64,000 nucleotides of DNA, from assembly GCA_026874595.1 (NCBI GenBank), contig CM049318.1:54761250-54825249 (forward strand). The letters run 5' to 3'. A program made the position numbers and the translations under genes. Shown piece by piece: positions 25,686 to 38,400 of this stretch. The notes below the pieces were generated by a model. The model searched no databases, was not told the origin of the DNA, and saw only the letters and a program-made list of their open reading frames with translations. Source of the DNA: Sipunculus nudus. Lineage: Eukaryota; Annelida; Sipuncula; Golfingiida; Sipunculidae. Every line of letters begins with the position of its first letter. Position 1 is the stretch's first letter.

Positions 25686-26185
25686 TGTAACATTCTTGCC
25701 CTTTGACCTGGACCTCAGTTGGCCATGCAGGGGCGGGGCATCAACACTGATTGACAGTCGATATAGAGTCGACCCATAACCAATCACAATGCTGGGTTTC
25801 TACCCTGCTTTCTGTAGCCTGTATTTAAGGGAGAAAAACTCAGAAACTCGCTCTCTCTTGGATCATCGAGCAGTGGACCCCTATGCCTGCCCTCTGTGGC
25901 AGGCAGAGGGTATATGGCTTCTTTTTCACCTTGGGGTTGGTTTTACGACAGTGTCGGCTACCCAGGTGAAGAGCCACCCACTACCAAAGAGCAGTCCTTT
26001 TATCTAGCCTGGTAAGTATCTTTCTATTTCATATATAAGTTCAGATAATAATATGCAGTCCTGATAATTTGAAGGTATAGGCTCTAAATTTTATTCCAGT
26101 AAAAAAGTGTTATTTTATCTCTTGAAATTGTGCGAGTGCATGTTGCCCAAGCCCAATTTCCTCCCAGAATAAATAAGCAGCTACA
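25686..26185 (+). repeat. Full LTR (right copy) of the composite element
   Basis: 500 bp, matching 22310-22808 with roughly half a dozen differences by eye, so the element is older than the Ty3/Gypsy insertion in intron 7. It is preceded by the polypurine tract AGGGGGGAAGGA. Confidence 0.85.
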
Positions 26186-26189
26186 GGCT

Positions 26190-26670
26190 GATGTTTAAAA
26201 AATTTAGAAGGAATGGAAGGAATGAGGATTGTATGGTTCTGTCATCACATCTACCGAAAAGAAAATCGGCCTTAAAGGTGCCCATTCACCTACCTTTTAA
26301 AAAAGAATTTATGTGATTTCTGGCTTCCTCTGTGTATATATTGATGATCAACGGTTGATTCGCGTTTTCGAAAGCTCTTCAAGACCTCCGTGAAGGATGT
26401 TTGAACTTGTTTATCAACAACATGTTTGTAAACACAGCAATATTGACAAATCGGAAAACACGTAACCTAAGGTTGTAGGTTTTATATAAGCGGAGGTAGA
26501 AAGGTCTCTTCTTGCAAAACGCCATTTGTTTGGGTCTACATATTGGGATTGATTCCTGAAGAATTTATTGACTCCGATGATGATAGGGGTGGGCGTGAGG
26601 TTTTGCCCTAGCAAATTCATAACATGAACAGAGTATAGCCATAGGTGACAAGGTTTATATCATCCTGCTC
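26190..26670. other. Intergenic, nothing recognised
   Basis: Between the composite LTR element and the hAT-like MITE. A minus-strand frame at 26414-26620 has no recognisable product. Confidence 0.4.
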
Positions 26671-27061
26671 CAGGGATACTGCACCTCTTAATTGGCAAAG
26701 CAAATTCAAGACCTTTTTAAGACCAGCTGACAGAAAATTTAAGACCCTTTTATACATAGAATTCTTTAATGGCCCTTCCATGCTTTAAAACCACTTAAGA
26801 TCCCAATAATTAAATGGTGATCACTACACGTTGGGACTATAGTAACATGGTAGTCTGTGCAAAAAAAGCAAATAACACGAAAGTAAGATAATACATTTAT
26901 TTCTAAACTGTCTCAAGATTACGTTAGATATCACAAAACTGTTTGTGCACATTCATTATATCAGGATGGGTAAAATCAAATCGAAGACCTTTTTAAGACC
27001 TTCGTCAAGGCAATATAAATGCAAAATAAAAAAGACTTTTTAAGGCCCCGAGGGAACCCTG
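26671..27061. mobile_element. Candidate hAT-like MITE
   Basis: The right end, inverted, reads CAGGGTTCCCTCGGGGCC and the left end CAGGGATACTGC. Both sides hold AAGACCTTTTTAAGACC near the ends. No target duplication was found, so the call is weak. Confidence 0.4.
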
Positions 27062-27344
27062 CATGTCCATATTCTAATCTTTGCATTGTTTTTGCAATAA
27101 CAGACTACACCTTACAACCGTATAGCTGGTTAATTTCTTCTTGGACTTCATAAGCAATGCTCTACCCCCAAAAAAACAGAAACAAATTATTGGACACACA
27201 TGAGTGATCATACTAACATTAAAGGTATGGTGTTCAGATAATGGAGTCTCAATTAATATGTCACCCTAAACTAAGTATGAGATGTCCATATATATTTAGA
27301 CAAAATGCCTATAATTGACCTTGACTCTTGGATGAATTATAGGG

Positions 27345-27466
27345 TTTCAGCCTGTTTTAGCCACTGTTGGTGGTTAAAACTAGCTAAAACCTGTTTTAGC
27401 CGGGATGGTTTAACCACGTTTTAACCTGTTTTAACCGCTGGGTAGCTAAAACCATGCGACCCTGCA
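27345..27466. repeat. Palindromic GTTTTAACC/GCTAAAAC motif cluster
   Basis: Eight or more variants of GTTTTAGCC and GGTTAAAAC in both orientations within 120 bases, about 200 bases upstream of PSME3 exon 1. The right edge, inverted, reads CAGGGTCGCATGG, like a hAT end; the left reads AGGGTTTCAGCC. Confidence 0.5.
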
Positions 27467-27479
27467 TTTTAGGAACATT

Positions 27480-27661
27480 CAATAAAATTAAGTAAACGAA
27501 ATTACATTTTGACTTCCAATATCCGACTTATGACATCTGGGATTTAGTTCCATACCTTGGCGGAAGTCCATGTGACTTGGCCGTCTTTGTCTACCGCCAA
27601 GTTCGGAGAACTTGAAATTTGCCATACGGTCTTGTTTTTGTCGCCCATCATATTGATCAAA
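27480..27661 (+). promoter_or_regulatory. PSME3: Probable PSME3 promoter and 5' UTR
   Basis: A CpG-bearing stretch before the candidate start, with GGCGGAAGT (ETS-like) and no TATA box, as in many housekeeping promoters. It is inferred from position and composition. Confidence 0.35.
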
Positions 27662-27682
27662 ATGACGGAGGTAGCAAAAAAG
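27662..27682 (+). CDS. PSME3: PSME3 exon 1 (candidate start exon)
   Basis: The ATG at 27662 opens MTEVAKK, which runs in phase 0 into a GTAATT donor and joins exon 2 (VEEFKND) without breaking the helical pattern. The 200 bases upstream have more CpG dinucleotides than their surroundings, as expected of an animal promoter or 5' UTR, and include a GGCGGAAGT that resembles an ETS site. The human protein starts about seven residues longer. No other upstream ATG was found that reaches a phase-0 donor. The start is an inference from frame and context; a transcript would settle it. Confidence 0.55.
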
Positions 27683-29366
27683 GTAATTATTGCTTGAAAA
27701 CGGTGTTAAATGTTTTCCAGGGTGCATTACTGGACCACTTTAAAACGACTGACGATCCGTCTGATGTGTACAACTTCGCCAAGACACAACTGTCGTGAAT
27801 CAATTTCCTTGGTTAATTGCATGTCGCGGAACCTTTTGCAAGGGTCGAATGTGAAACCCTTTCGTACTATATATCATAATATGTCGATTTGTGTAACCCG
27901 TCTTATGTTCTGATGTTTTCTGTCCCTTTGACATGGTGGGATGTCACAAATACTATTGCCCGCAGATACGTTATTGCCTGAGCGATAATAAAGTAAATTC
28001 ACAAGCCGCCGCTGTCATTGCACAATACACAAACGTCAAAAGCATGGCAGTGGGGAAAGTCTAGGGCATTTTTAGGAAATATACACTTGCAATGCAGCTG
28101 CTAGACAAAACCAAAACATGATGCAAGTGTATCACGTGACGATTTAAACAATTATACTCTCATAAACATTTGAATAAAATTTAATGATGGGGAATTATTC
28201 TTTAAATCCTTTAAAATGTTAAAAGTCCTCACTCGAGTAAGGGATAAAGTGCTACTGTCCTGATCTGTTCATTTGGCTACCCGCTCAGCAGACCCCAGGG
28301 AGGTTGATATGTAATCTCCTTAATCCAAGGGAAGCAGAGCAAACATTACTGTCCCAGCTAATCCCATTAGCATCAGTACTGTTTCTGCTAATTACTAGTG
28401 CTAGGAATCAGAATCAAAATTTGCAATCGATTATTCGGAACCTGTGGCAACCGATTATTGATTAATAATCGATTATTTTACAAGACAGTATAGAGACTGC
28501 AGACACTAATGCTGCCTCCACCTGGGAAGTGAAAAATGAACTACAATTTAATGATTGTACCTTGTGAATTCTAGAATCTGCATTTCAGAGCATCTTACAC
28601 TTGTCTTACAGCATGACTGTGATACTGAGAGACCGGACTTGTGTGCAATTTTCATGAGGAAATGTGCTTGGGTTTTTGGGTAACAGGTGTGGACAGTGGA
28701 CACACTTTCAAAGTTGCAGGTATACATATTTCATACATAGAGACACACAAACCCGACTGTATTACCTTACCCTCTGTGTGAAAATTGGCCATATTCCAGC
28801 ACAAATCAACACTGGGAATTAGGTGGACCGATGGATAAAAAAAGATAATCGATAATTGAAGATTTTCATAACATTTGATTAATAGATAATCATCGATAAT
28901 CGCCGAGCACTACTAATTACTATTAGGATTCATTATTCAACTACCTGTACCTGTGATGTATGAATCAATCACTTTATGAACCTGCTCCCCCTAAAAAACC
29001 CTCAAAAGCATTAAACCATTTGCAACTTTAAATTTTATTATTCAGAACGTCAATATAAATTGAGCACTTATCAGTATGCATGTGAAATGACTCGTGTCAT
29101 TACTACATGTGTTATTTTTACCTAACCGTATTTAGAAATGCCCTGTAGATCCTAATAGCAAATAGAGGATTAGCAGGGAGGCTTATGTTTGTTTTGCTCC
29201 TCTGCACCAATAAAGTCCTTAACTCATTTAAAAGTAGATTACATAACAAAACTTTCAGATCAGGACAGTAGCCCTTTCGGTATTATTGCTTCACTCCCAG
29301 TCTCCAACTTCAAACTATAATAATACTATTTAGTCTCACTTTCTCTATCTCTCATATGTGTATATA

Positions 29367-29419
<53 letters not shown>

Positions 29420-32400
29420 GCAATAACCATAATTGTAATGGAGGGGCATTGCGACCTGAGTTGATCGATAAAGCTGCTGTGACATTTGCTAATTTATTTT
29501 ACACCAAATTCTTGTGTGTTCTGGCCAGGTTTTAAAAGGCCATGTAAACAAAATATCTGGTGTTTTTTTTTTTTTTTTTTTTCAGTGATCCTTGGTCTCC
29601 ATGCGTGCTCACTGTGTGAAATCATGATTTTGATCATGTTATTTCAGATTTCTTTGATTTGAAATGTTAACTGGTATTGTCACAATGGTGACCTTTTATA
29701 TGCTCTATAAACTCCATGGAATTGAATTGATGAGATATAAATATTATTTGGTTGATTTGAGATTTATAAAGCATATCAAAGGTAATTGGTGATTTGGCAG
29801 TAGATATACCGGTAAGGTATTCAGAACTGTGTATTCATGAAATAAATTCATTTTTGCAAATACAGTGAAACCTGTCTAATGAGGACAGTCAAGGGACTGG
29901 CATATATTGTCCTTAATAGCCAGGTCTGCCCCATGTATACATATACATGCTTAGTAAGGGCCTTTTCCTGAGCAGAACCGCTTTCTGTCAACGGCAGCAG
30001 TTTCCTTGAAAGCTGCTAGATTTTCGGCTTTGCATTTCAGAACTAGTGTTGGGACGATATGGGTTTTTGATATCATGATGATTATTCAAATTTTATCGTG
30101 ATATACCGTGATATCGCGATATTTTTAATAATAGATAAGAGCATTGATAAGCCATCAATAATGATATTAATAACAACCACCTTTAAATTCTTAACTTTAT
30201 ACGATGGGTTAACTATTAATATTATTTATACCCATTGTGCCAGTACCACAAATTAACTCATTAAATGATTAAATTGCATGAAGGCGCTGCAGGTGTGTAA
30301 GTTTGAGACGCGGGAAGTCCTGCCCCAATCGTCAAATCACGCTTGTCAGAACGTTTCACCAGTTTCCTATAGTTACAAAAAAGCCGGATAATCCCGGAAT
30401 TTTCAGAGAGCGTGTCATACCCATCATGGCTAAATATTCCAATCCAATTTTATATGGCAAAATATGCAACCCGTAAGGAATGTTCGATCCAATGGTGACA
30501 CTTTTATGTTTTATCGTTCCATGCAATAAAAGCATAAATATGTTTTATTGCTCTTCTTTATAATGTTATTTTTCCTGGAATTCTCAAGCTTTTGTCCTCT
30601 AAGATTCATCCTGCTATTTCCGGACATTTCCCGAAGTCCGTAAGCATACGGTTCCACCGACACGCAGGTATTCAAATACATGTGGTTTATAAAAATAAAT
30701 TTGATTCTTGGAAATACATTTATTTTGAACATGGACAGACTCTTATGATGCCAGTTTTCTCCAGAAATATATAATTCAATGGCTTGTCTGTGAACCATAA
30801 TCGTGAACAAAAATTGATATCGTGATATCGCGATAATAGGAAAGTTGACGGTATGATAACCGTGGCTGTGAGATATCGTGATAATACCGTATACCGGTAA
30901 CCTTCCCAACCCTATTCAGAACATTCACCACTTGTGTCTTTCCACACTGAAATTGGTCTGCTAATGCTCACACACCTTTCTTTGAAGTTTCACTAGCACG
31001 GATGAGCTTCACTTTCTCCAACAACGTGAGCGTGGGAGTATGGGTGCTGGCACCGGTACTATTCTTGCGTCGTTGGTTTGCGTTAATCTCAATGGCGATG
31101 TCAATGCACAAAAGGCAAAGGCTGTAATGGCAGCTAAATGTAGGTGAACGTAGTTTTCGGTGTTAAATAAACTTTCTTTGTTTAATGAGTTTGTTTGAGC
31201 TTGTTAATTTTCAAGAACAATAGGTTTGATATTAAAAGGGGGTTTGTCAGCCCTTGTGATCAAACTGCGAACCGTAATTGGCGTAAACAACAAACAATCA
31301 GTGCAGCATGACAGCTTTATCTGACACTGATTATCAGTTTGACGTATCATGACTATAATCCCTTCATTAATTCCTGGCTAGGCACAAAGAGGCCTTGTTC
31401 ACTTATGCAGTAAGCCTTTGCCTCGACATCGTCAGCTGTGAAAAAACACTGCGTTAATTGGTCACTGGCCTTTTCCGGTCTACACTTGGTAGCACATCAA
31501 AGCGTGACATGAGCAAAGAGAAGTAAACCAAGAATGTTTTGACAGGAAAACACCCGTATTCTTGGTTTTTATTGCAGACAAGAGATTAAAGTGTTTGGGG
31601 GGCCTCGCTGGCGGACACTGGACTGCTGACGGTGTCCGTATTTACCAGGTTGATATACCTTGAAAACACTGGCTTGCACCAGCATCAGCTGTCCGTAGTC
31701 CGCATTAGACAGGTGTCCACCTTAGGGAGGTTTAACCTATACATAACATTGAGGGAAATTTCAAGGGACTTGTCACTTGTGTATTGTGTCCGTAATAGCA
31801 AGTTGTCTGCCTTAGACAGGTGTCCGCAAGACCAGGTTGAACTGTATCTACAAATAACCATGAAAAAAGGTATAGGCTTTTGTCCTATTTTGTACTTTTA
31901 GGGTAGGGCTTTTATCTTAATGGGCACTTTTATCTTTTAGGGGAGTACACTGCCTATATGTTACCCTCCACTTTTAAGGGTTGGATTTCTGTGGCCTTTT
32001 AAGTTCAGGCAAAATTTTGAAAATATTTATTAAATGCTTCAGCATTTCAGGCCTAGTTAAACCTACATTAAGTTCAGTTATAGTCACTTATATATGAAAA
32101 TCAGTTCAGTTACAAATGATGATTATTTACGTACAGTTTCTTAAATACAAAAATAGTTATATTTTTAATGGCTTAACCTTTCTGGTACAGTTGAACGTCT
32201 ATAAAGTGGGCACCTTAAGACTGGGCAAAATTTCCCACTTTATAGAAGTGCCCACTATATGGAGGTAATAGCTGCCACATTCATATAATCGATCAGTCTC
32301 ACAAGATTTCTGGTATGTATATTAATGGAGCAACTGAAAGGTCACTCTCATGTTCAGGCATCCTGTGTTGATCTTAGAACAGGTCTCTTAAACTCATTTT

Positions 32401-35400
32401 ATGTGCCCATTCTGTTTTACAGGTTGAAGAATTCAAGAATGACACTAAAAAGGAGGTAAGTAAATTGATCTCAGTTCGGTTTTGAAACTTTCCATTTTAT
32501 ATTCAAGTTTCAAGATAAATTTAAAATTATTCATAATTGATAATTTGTTAAAACAGGTACTCTGGCCATAACCAGATAAGCTTTACACACAAATGTGTTT
32601 GTGTGACTCAGTATGTAATGTACCATGTTACTTGTAGGGTCCATCTATATCAGAAACCGTTCCTGTGTAATTTTTTATATTTGGGGTTAATGTCTTGAGG
32701 TTTGTTTGTATTGAGCAAGAGCATGAAAATACAATTATTAATAATAGTGATTTCAATAAACAAACTACACAGAGCTTATTCTTATTTGTGGCATCTGTCG
32801 ATTGGATTAAATTTTGAGGGCCTTAGCAACAGGCATACTTCAGTACCTTCACATTCATACCTAAAGATGTTTTCATAGCATTCAAACTTTTCCAGGCTGA
32901 AAAACTGGTGAAGGATGTGTTCCCAAGGAAGGTTCTACAGCTCAATGATATGCTGAAGGTAAGCTGAATAGGGTTTGAATTTCTCAACATCTTACTTGGC
33001 ATAATCACAAAATCCAGGGTTTCCATTTGACCTATGTAAACCTGTTTAATCCAAACCAGTGGGTAAACCTGGGTAAAAAGATTAACTCGGGAATTACCTA
33101 CCATGTTGGGCCATGTTGCCCAGGTTTTTGCCCAATTTATTACCCAGGCTTTTACCCATGTTCATAAAGCAGAGCTCAGTTTCTTCCAGGTTGGTCAGCA
33201 GAAGTAATACACACATTTTATAAATATTGGTGGTAAACCAATTGGCTCTTACCACATCAGCCCTTCTTTTACAACATCACCCCTGTCTGAAAGAAGCCAT
33301 TTACCACTCACACTTTAATGTTTGGCTGTGCAGAACACATCAGTCTAATCAATAGGAATTAAGGGTTAAACCCAGGAATCCTTGGTTGTTCCTGGGTAAA
33401 ACCTATTTTTTCCAGCCCAGGTTTTATCCAGGTGCTGGGCAAAACATGCAAACCTTGGGGAAGTCCACAGTGAAATTAATTAGTTTGTGTTGCTTAACAC
33501 AGACTAGGTGTGGAATTTGTTAAACACAATTAGTGTTTGAAAAATAAACTGTAATATCCTAAAATACATATAATGAAATGAAAGCTGATTTTCTTACATC
33601 AGGCCAGAAAGTATTCCATGAGGCTGCTTTTCATTTTGTCTTTCTGTTGTGAAACAAGCAATAAAGTTAAATCATCACACTTACCAAAATGAAATACCTT
33701 TTACATTAATTTCACCTGCTGCCTTTGCAACAACTGGTGGAAAACTAACACAAATAGGTAAGTTAGGTAATATAAAATCTGTCATATAATAAAGCATTGC
33801 AGAACTCATGATTCCATCCTATAAATTACAAAAACCTTTATATAAGTCACTGTCACTTTTACTGTCAGGGAAAAGTATGGGGATCTGAAAAAAAGTCCTT
33901 CTAATCAGGGAAAACGTTGGGGTAAACAGCAACCATATTTTGAATAAAATTTAAAGATTTTTTCTTTTGATTTTGTAAATAAATTCTCAAAGCACTTTCA
34001 GATGATTTCAGTGAAATTTAAAGAAATGGTGCGTCAGGAGTAAAGTACATCACTTTTAGTAACATATGTTTTACGGGTTATGTTCCACCAGCTTTGGTGT
34101 TTGATAACCATGGACATATTTTTAGCTCAGCTGACTATAAGTCATCTGAGCTATAGTCGTGGTTCTTTGTCCGTCATCCATCAGGCCGTTAACAGGGCAC
34201 ATTTTGAAACCGTTGGACTTAGGAATCCAAAATTTTGCATACGGTTAGATGTCCCCAAAATCTCCTACCATACCGAAAATCGGGTCACTAGGACTTCATT
34301 CCTTTGAGATATTTAGGAAAATTGTTTACCAAAAATTAGATCTGAATTTTGCAAATTTTTTAAGTTATTAGCATAAATAAAGAGCCAGTACCTTAAATTT
34401 TGTCCAACTTTGGCAACGGCACATTTTTTCCCTGCAAGCACTGTTGATTTAATTTTCACAGCATATATACATAAGGATTTAATCTTTTAAAATCTGAAAT
34501 TTCAAAGGAATTGATTAAAAGAGTAGCTTTTATTCAAGTTTTCATACATCATGTTTAAAGTATTGTTTACATCAAGCCCACCTAGTAGTACAGCCTTCAC
34601 TTGTGTTGCGTAATCCACTCCAAGCAGCTTGCCTTGGCTCAGCTTAGCCACTACTAGCAGGCTTCCCCTCTGCCCTATACTCCGTCCCCTATTATTCCCT
34701 TGAAATTGAAATAAAGGTATCTGTCCACTTGCCTGTCCATCTGTATTTTTTTTCATATGCATCACAGTATCTCAAAATTTTTACTGTTTTTCTTCATGAA
34801 AGTCTTGTCGGAGTATTAGTTTTGCAATCATATATTTAGAACTTTACTATAACAAAATAAGAATGCCCCTTTCCTCTTAGCTTTGCATATGCTTATATAT
34901 ATGAAAAACATTACAATAGAATATTTTGCCTTTGCAAAAATTTCAACATTCAGCTGAGCGACATGACTCATGGGTCCCTTGTTTTCTTTCAGCTGGAAAT
35001 AATGCACAGCAAAAGACTAGGTACCTTGAAGGCTGACCTCAACATACCTGTCCCAGAGCCAGTGGTCAACAACCATGATTCTGACGAGGTATTATTGTAT
35101 GGTCCAAAATTACATATTATGTTAAGTGTCATTGATGAATGTATGTATATTTTAGTTTAAAGGTCCACAATTACATATTACCTTTATGTCATTGATGAAT
35201 AAAGGTGTCTGTTTGAATATAGTCTAAAAATAAACCGAAGCTGATTAAGTCTCTAATGAACAGCCAGGACTTGATTGAAACTTGAAGGATACCATCAGTG
35301 CTACAGATGGAGCAAATTTAGGCACATAAATAAAACTGTTTCTGGGTTAAACTTGTTAAATTTTCCATGGTTATGATCATTGGTTACCATTTTATTTTAA

Positions 35401-38400
35401 TTATCCTAGAGTTATGGTACTACCTGTATGCTCAGCACAGTGGACTTTCAGTTTGTTGACTTTCATTTTGTCAGCAGGGCTAAAATACTAAGAGCATAAA
35501 ATTAAAACCAAATACTTTTCTTTTGTTTATTAACATAATATTAATTGCATTTTGAAAAATATAATACTGGTTTCAATGTATGTCTCCCTTTATAACTTCA
35601 GTTTGGTTAATTTCCAATTATAGGCTCTGGATTTTAGTGTATACAGTTATTTTTTTTTTCCTTCTTAAAAATGTCACTTAAGCTATAGTCTGTCAAACAT
35701 CGATGTAATTACAGTATCTCAAACATCAGTTACAGTTTCTTGAACATCAATGTAGTATCAGTCTCCCAAATGTAAAGGAGTTACAGTCTCTCACAGGTCA
35801 ATATAATTACAGCTTTTCAAATTTCAATGTAGGTACAGTCTCTCAAATGCAATATACTGGGAGTTGCTGTATTTTAAAGTCAATATTTGTGTCTCAAATA
35901 TCAGTTGTAGTCTCTCGAAATTCAATGTAGGAAGTGTCTCTCAAACATCAGTTTTGTGACAGTCTCCTAAACATAGGTGTAGTTACAGTCTCAAAAATGT
36001 TAATGTATGTACAGTCTTTCAAATGCAGTGTAGTTACAGTCTCTCAGACATCAGTGCAGTTTAGACTAAACTATGTATTGAATTCTTTTATTTTAGCCAC
36101 AAGCTAAGAGAAAGAAAGTTGATTCCCTGGTAAATAACTTTGAAGTATCAGGTAAGTTGAAAAAATTTGCACTTTTAGAAGCTCTGTAGTAAAGTCCCTT
36201 TAGATCTGTTTTCTCTTGTTATCAGACATGTATTTAATCCTCTGTACCTAGATAAATGATGTATATCATAATTTTTTTAATTTTGTTACCACTGTAAAAA
36301 ATCATTTGATTGTTGATCACCAGGTGTCTGGGAATTTGGAGTTGGTAAGTACAATAGTCCCCTCAAGGATCATCAAAATATTAAATGTGAAGAGTAGAGA
36401 AAGTGAATAGAAAAATGGCTGAATAAGAGCATGTCAGATTATCAAGAATGCATTCAACTTCTGCTTTTGATATCATCTATCAAAAAACTAACAGTTTATT
36501 ATGCAGCCTAATTGCGTGTTCAAGCATAGCATTTTCATTGACCTGTTGCACAACCCGAAAATGTATGGACTGTATCTAGGCTAGCTGTTTAACAAAGCCC
36601 AGCTGTTGTTTTAACAGCATTCTGCACAACATGGTGTTTTTTCTACTGTTCATGTATGTCCTTTCTTTACATACATTTAAAATGGTAAGGGCGTTGTAAA
36701 AGTCCTTGACAATTTTGCCCTACCAACACAGGTGTTATGACAGTAATTCACCACTATGGATGCCACTTCCAGTACACCCTGTTTGGAAAAGAAATAAATT
36801 GTATCTTCTCATAAAACAAGGGAATGAAAACAGAGGAGATCTTGTGAAACTTGATTAGCAGACCTTTCAACTGGTCACATTAAGTCTGATTTAATCAGAA
36901 TTTAAAGTTTTTTGGCAGCAGAAAATCATTTAAGTAATATTTCTGAGTATAAAGGCATGTTTATTTATAATGCTGCTGCATAATCATAAAACAGAATAAT
37001 GTGTATATTTTAGGTTCAAAAGTTTACTCCTTGCCGAATGGTACGGCACCAGCCAACAAGAAGCTGACAGAACTGATTGACATGGTCAGGCCATGTATAA
37101 TAGATCTGATAGAACACGCCAACATGGTAAGCAACAAACCCCAGTAATTACGGCCCCGCTTGAAAAGCAGTGCCCTATAGTGATCACCGTGTCAGTCCGT
37201 CCATCCATCCCTCCGTCAGTGACACTTTCTTTCGCGCGTGATAACTCAACAACAACATACTGCAGCTTTCCCGAATTCACAGGGATAATTTGTACCTATG
37301 AGGGCTCTAGACCTATTGAATTACAGACATGTCGGAATTCCAATATGGCCACCACAGCCCAATCGCTGATTTTCTTTCGCACGCAATTACTCAAAACAAC
37401 ATACTGCAGCTTTCCCAAATTCACAGGGATGATTGGTACCTATGAAGGCTCCAGACCTCTTGAATTACAGACCTGTAGGAATTCCAATATGGCCACCACA
37501 GCCCATTCTCTGATTTTCTTTCGCACATGATAACTCTACAACAGCCCACTGCAGCTTTCCCAAATTCACAGGGATGATTGGTACATATAAGGGCTCCAGA
37601 CCTATTGAATAACAAACCTGTTGGAATTGCAATATGGCTGCCACAGCCTGATCGCTGATTTTCTTTCGCATGCGATAACTCAACGACAACCTACTGCAGC
37701 TTTCCCAATTTCACAGGGATCATTAGTGCCTATGAGGGCTCCAGACCTATTGAATTACAGACTTGCTCAAAATCAAATATGGCTAACAGACAACATTCAG
37801 TGATTTTCTATTGCACACATTATTTCAGACATATTTTCTTTAATATCATTTGATCGAGTAGGATTTTTTTCCCTCATGCATATGAATAAAAACCTGTTTT
37901 TGCTTGTCATATTTTTCAAGTTTAACTTAATTTTTCTCCAATGTGTAAACTAGTCTAGCAGAAAGGTGGGGCCCTCTGAGGACCATTGTCTGACCACATC
38001 TAGTTTTATTTATTTACTGTATATGACATTATCATACTGGTTTGTTTACTGTTACAGTAGAACCTGTTTGAAAGACCACTTGTCTGCTAAGACTTCCTGT
38101 CTATACAGACCACCCTATGATGATCTAGTAGTATTCACATTTGTTATAAATAGTGGTAGGAAAAATAAAACAACCTTTGATCTATTATTATTCAATTATT
38201 TTATGTACTTTCTATATTACCTTGAAATCTCCTGTACATTGGTACCTCAAATATTGACCCCAGTAAAAGGTGTGACATGTACATCGGTATTTATAATGAA
38301 ACCATCATTTCAAGTACATACGCATCCAAGGTTGATTTGCAGTTGGATAATTGTTGGCGGGGCAAGGTTTCATTTTGATGCTGTTCGTTACTTTGTGTTT

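Larger units (their letters stand above)
21874..26185 (+). mobile_element. Composite non-autonomous LTR retrotransposon with three LTRs
   Basis: The order is a truncated LTR (21874-about 22065), an internal 3' segment with polypurine tract, a full LTR (22310-22808), an internal region, a second copy of the 3' segment, and a full LTR (25686-26185). The LTRs start TGTAACATTC and end GCTACA. A 4-bp duplication GGCT flanks the whole block (21870-21873 and 26186-26189), so it appears to have entered as one unit or to have been rearranged later within one insertion. No gag or pol frame is present. It ends about 1.5 kb upstream of the PSME3 start. The class (Ty3/Gypsy or other) cannot be told without coding sequence. 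Confidence 0.8.

Noticed and set aside
30511-30909. 132-codon frame as a hAT transposase
   Set aside because: No transposase motif is visible; it is mentioned as a curiosity only.
30592-31901. Open frames in the nested transposons as host exons
   Set aside because: They lie within elements with clear ends and lack similarity to PSME3 or any other protein.
37093-37530. 145-codon open frame overlapping PSME3 exon 6
   Set aside because: It is out of the PSME3 frame and runs through the 144-bp tandem array, which keeps frames open by repetition.
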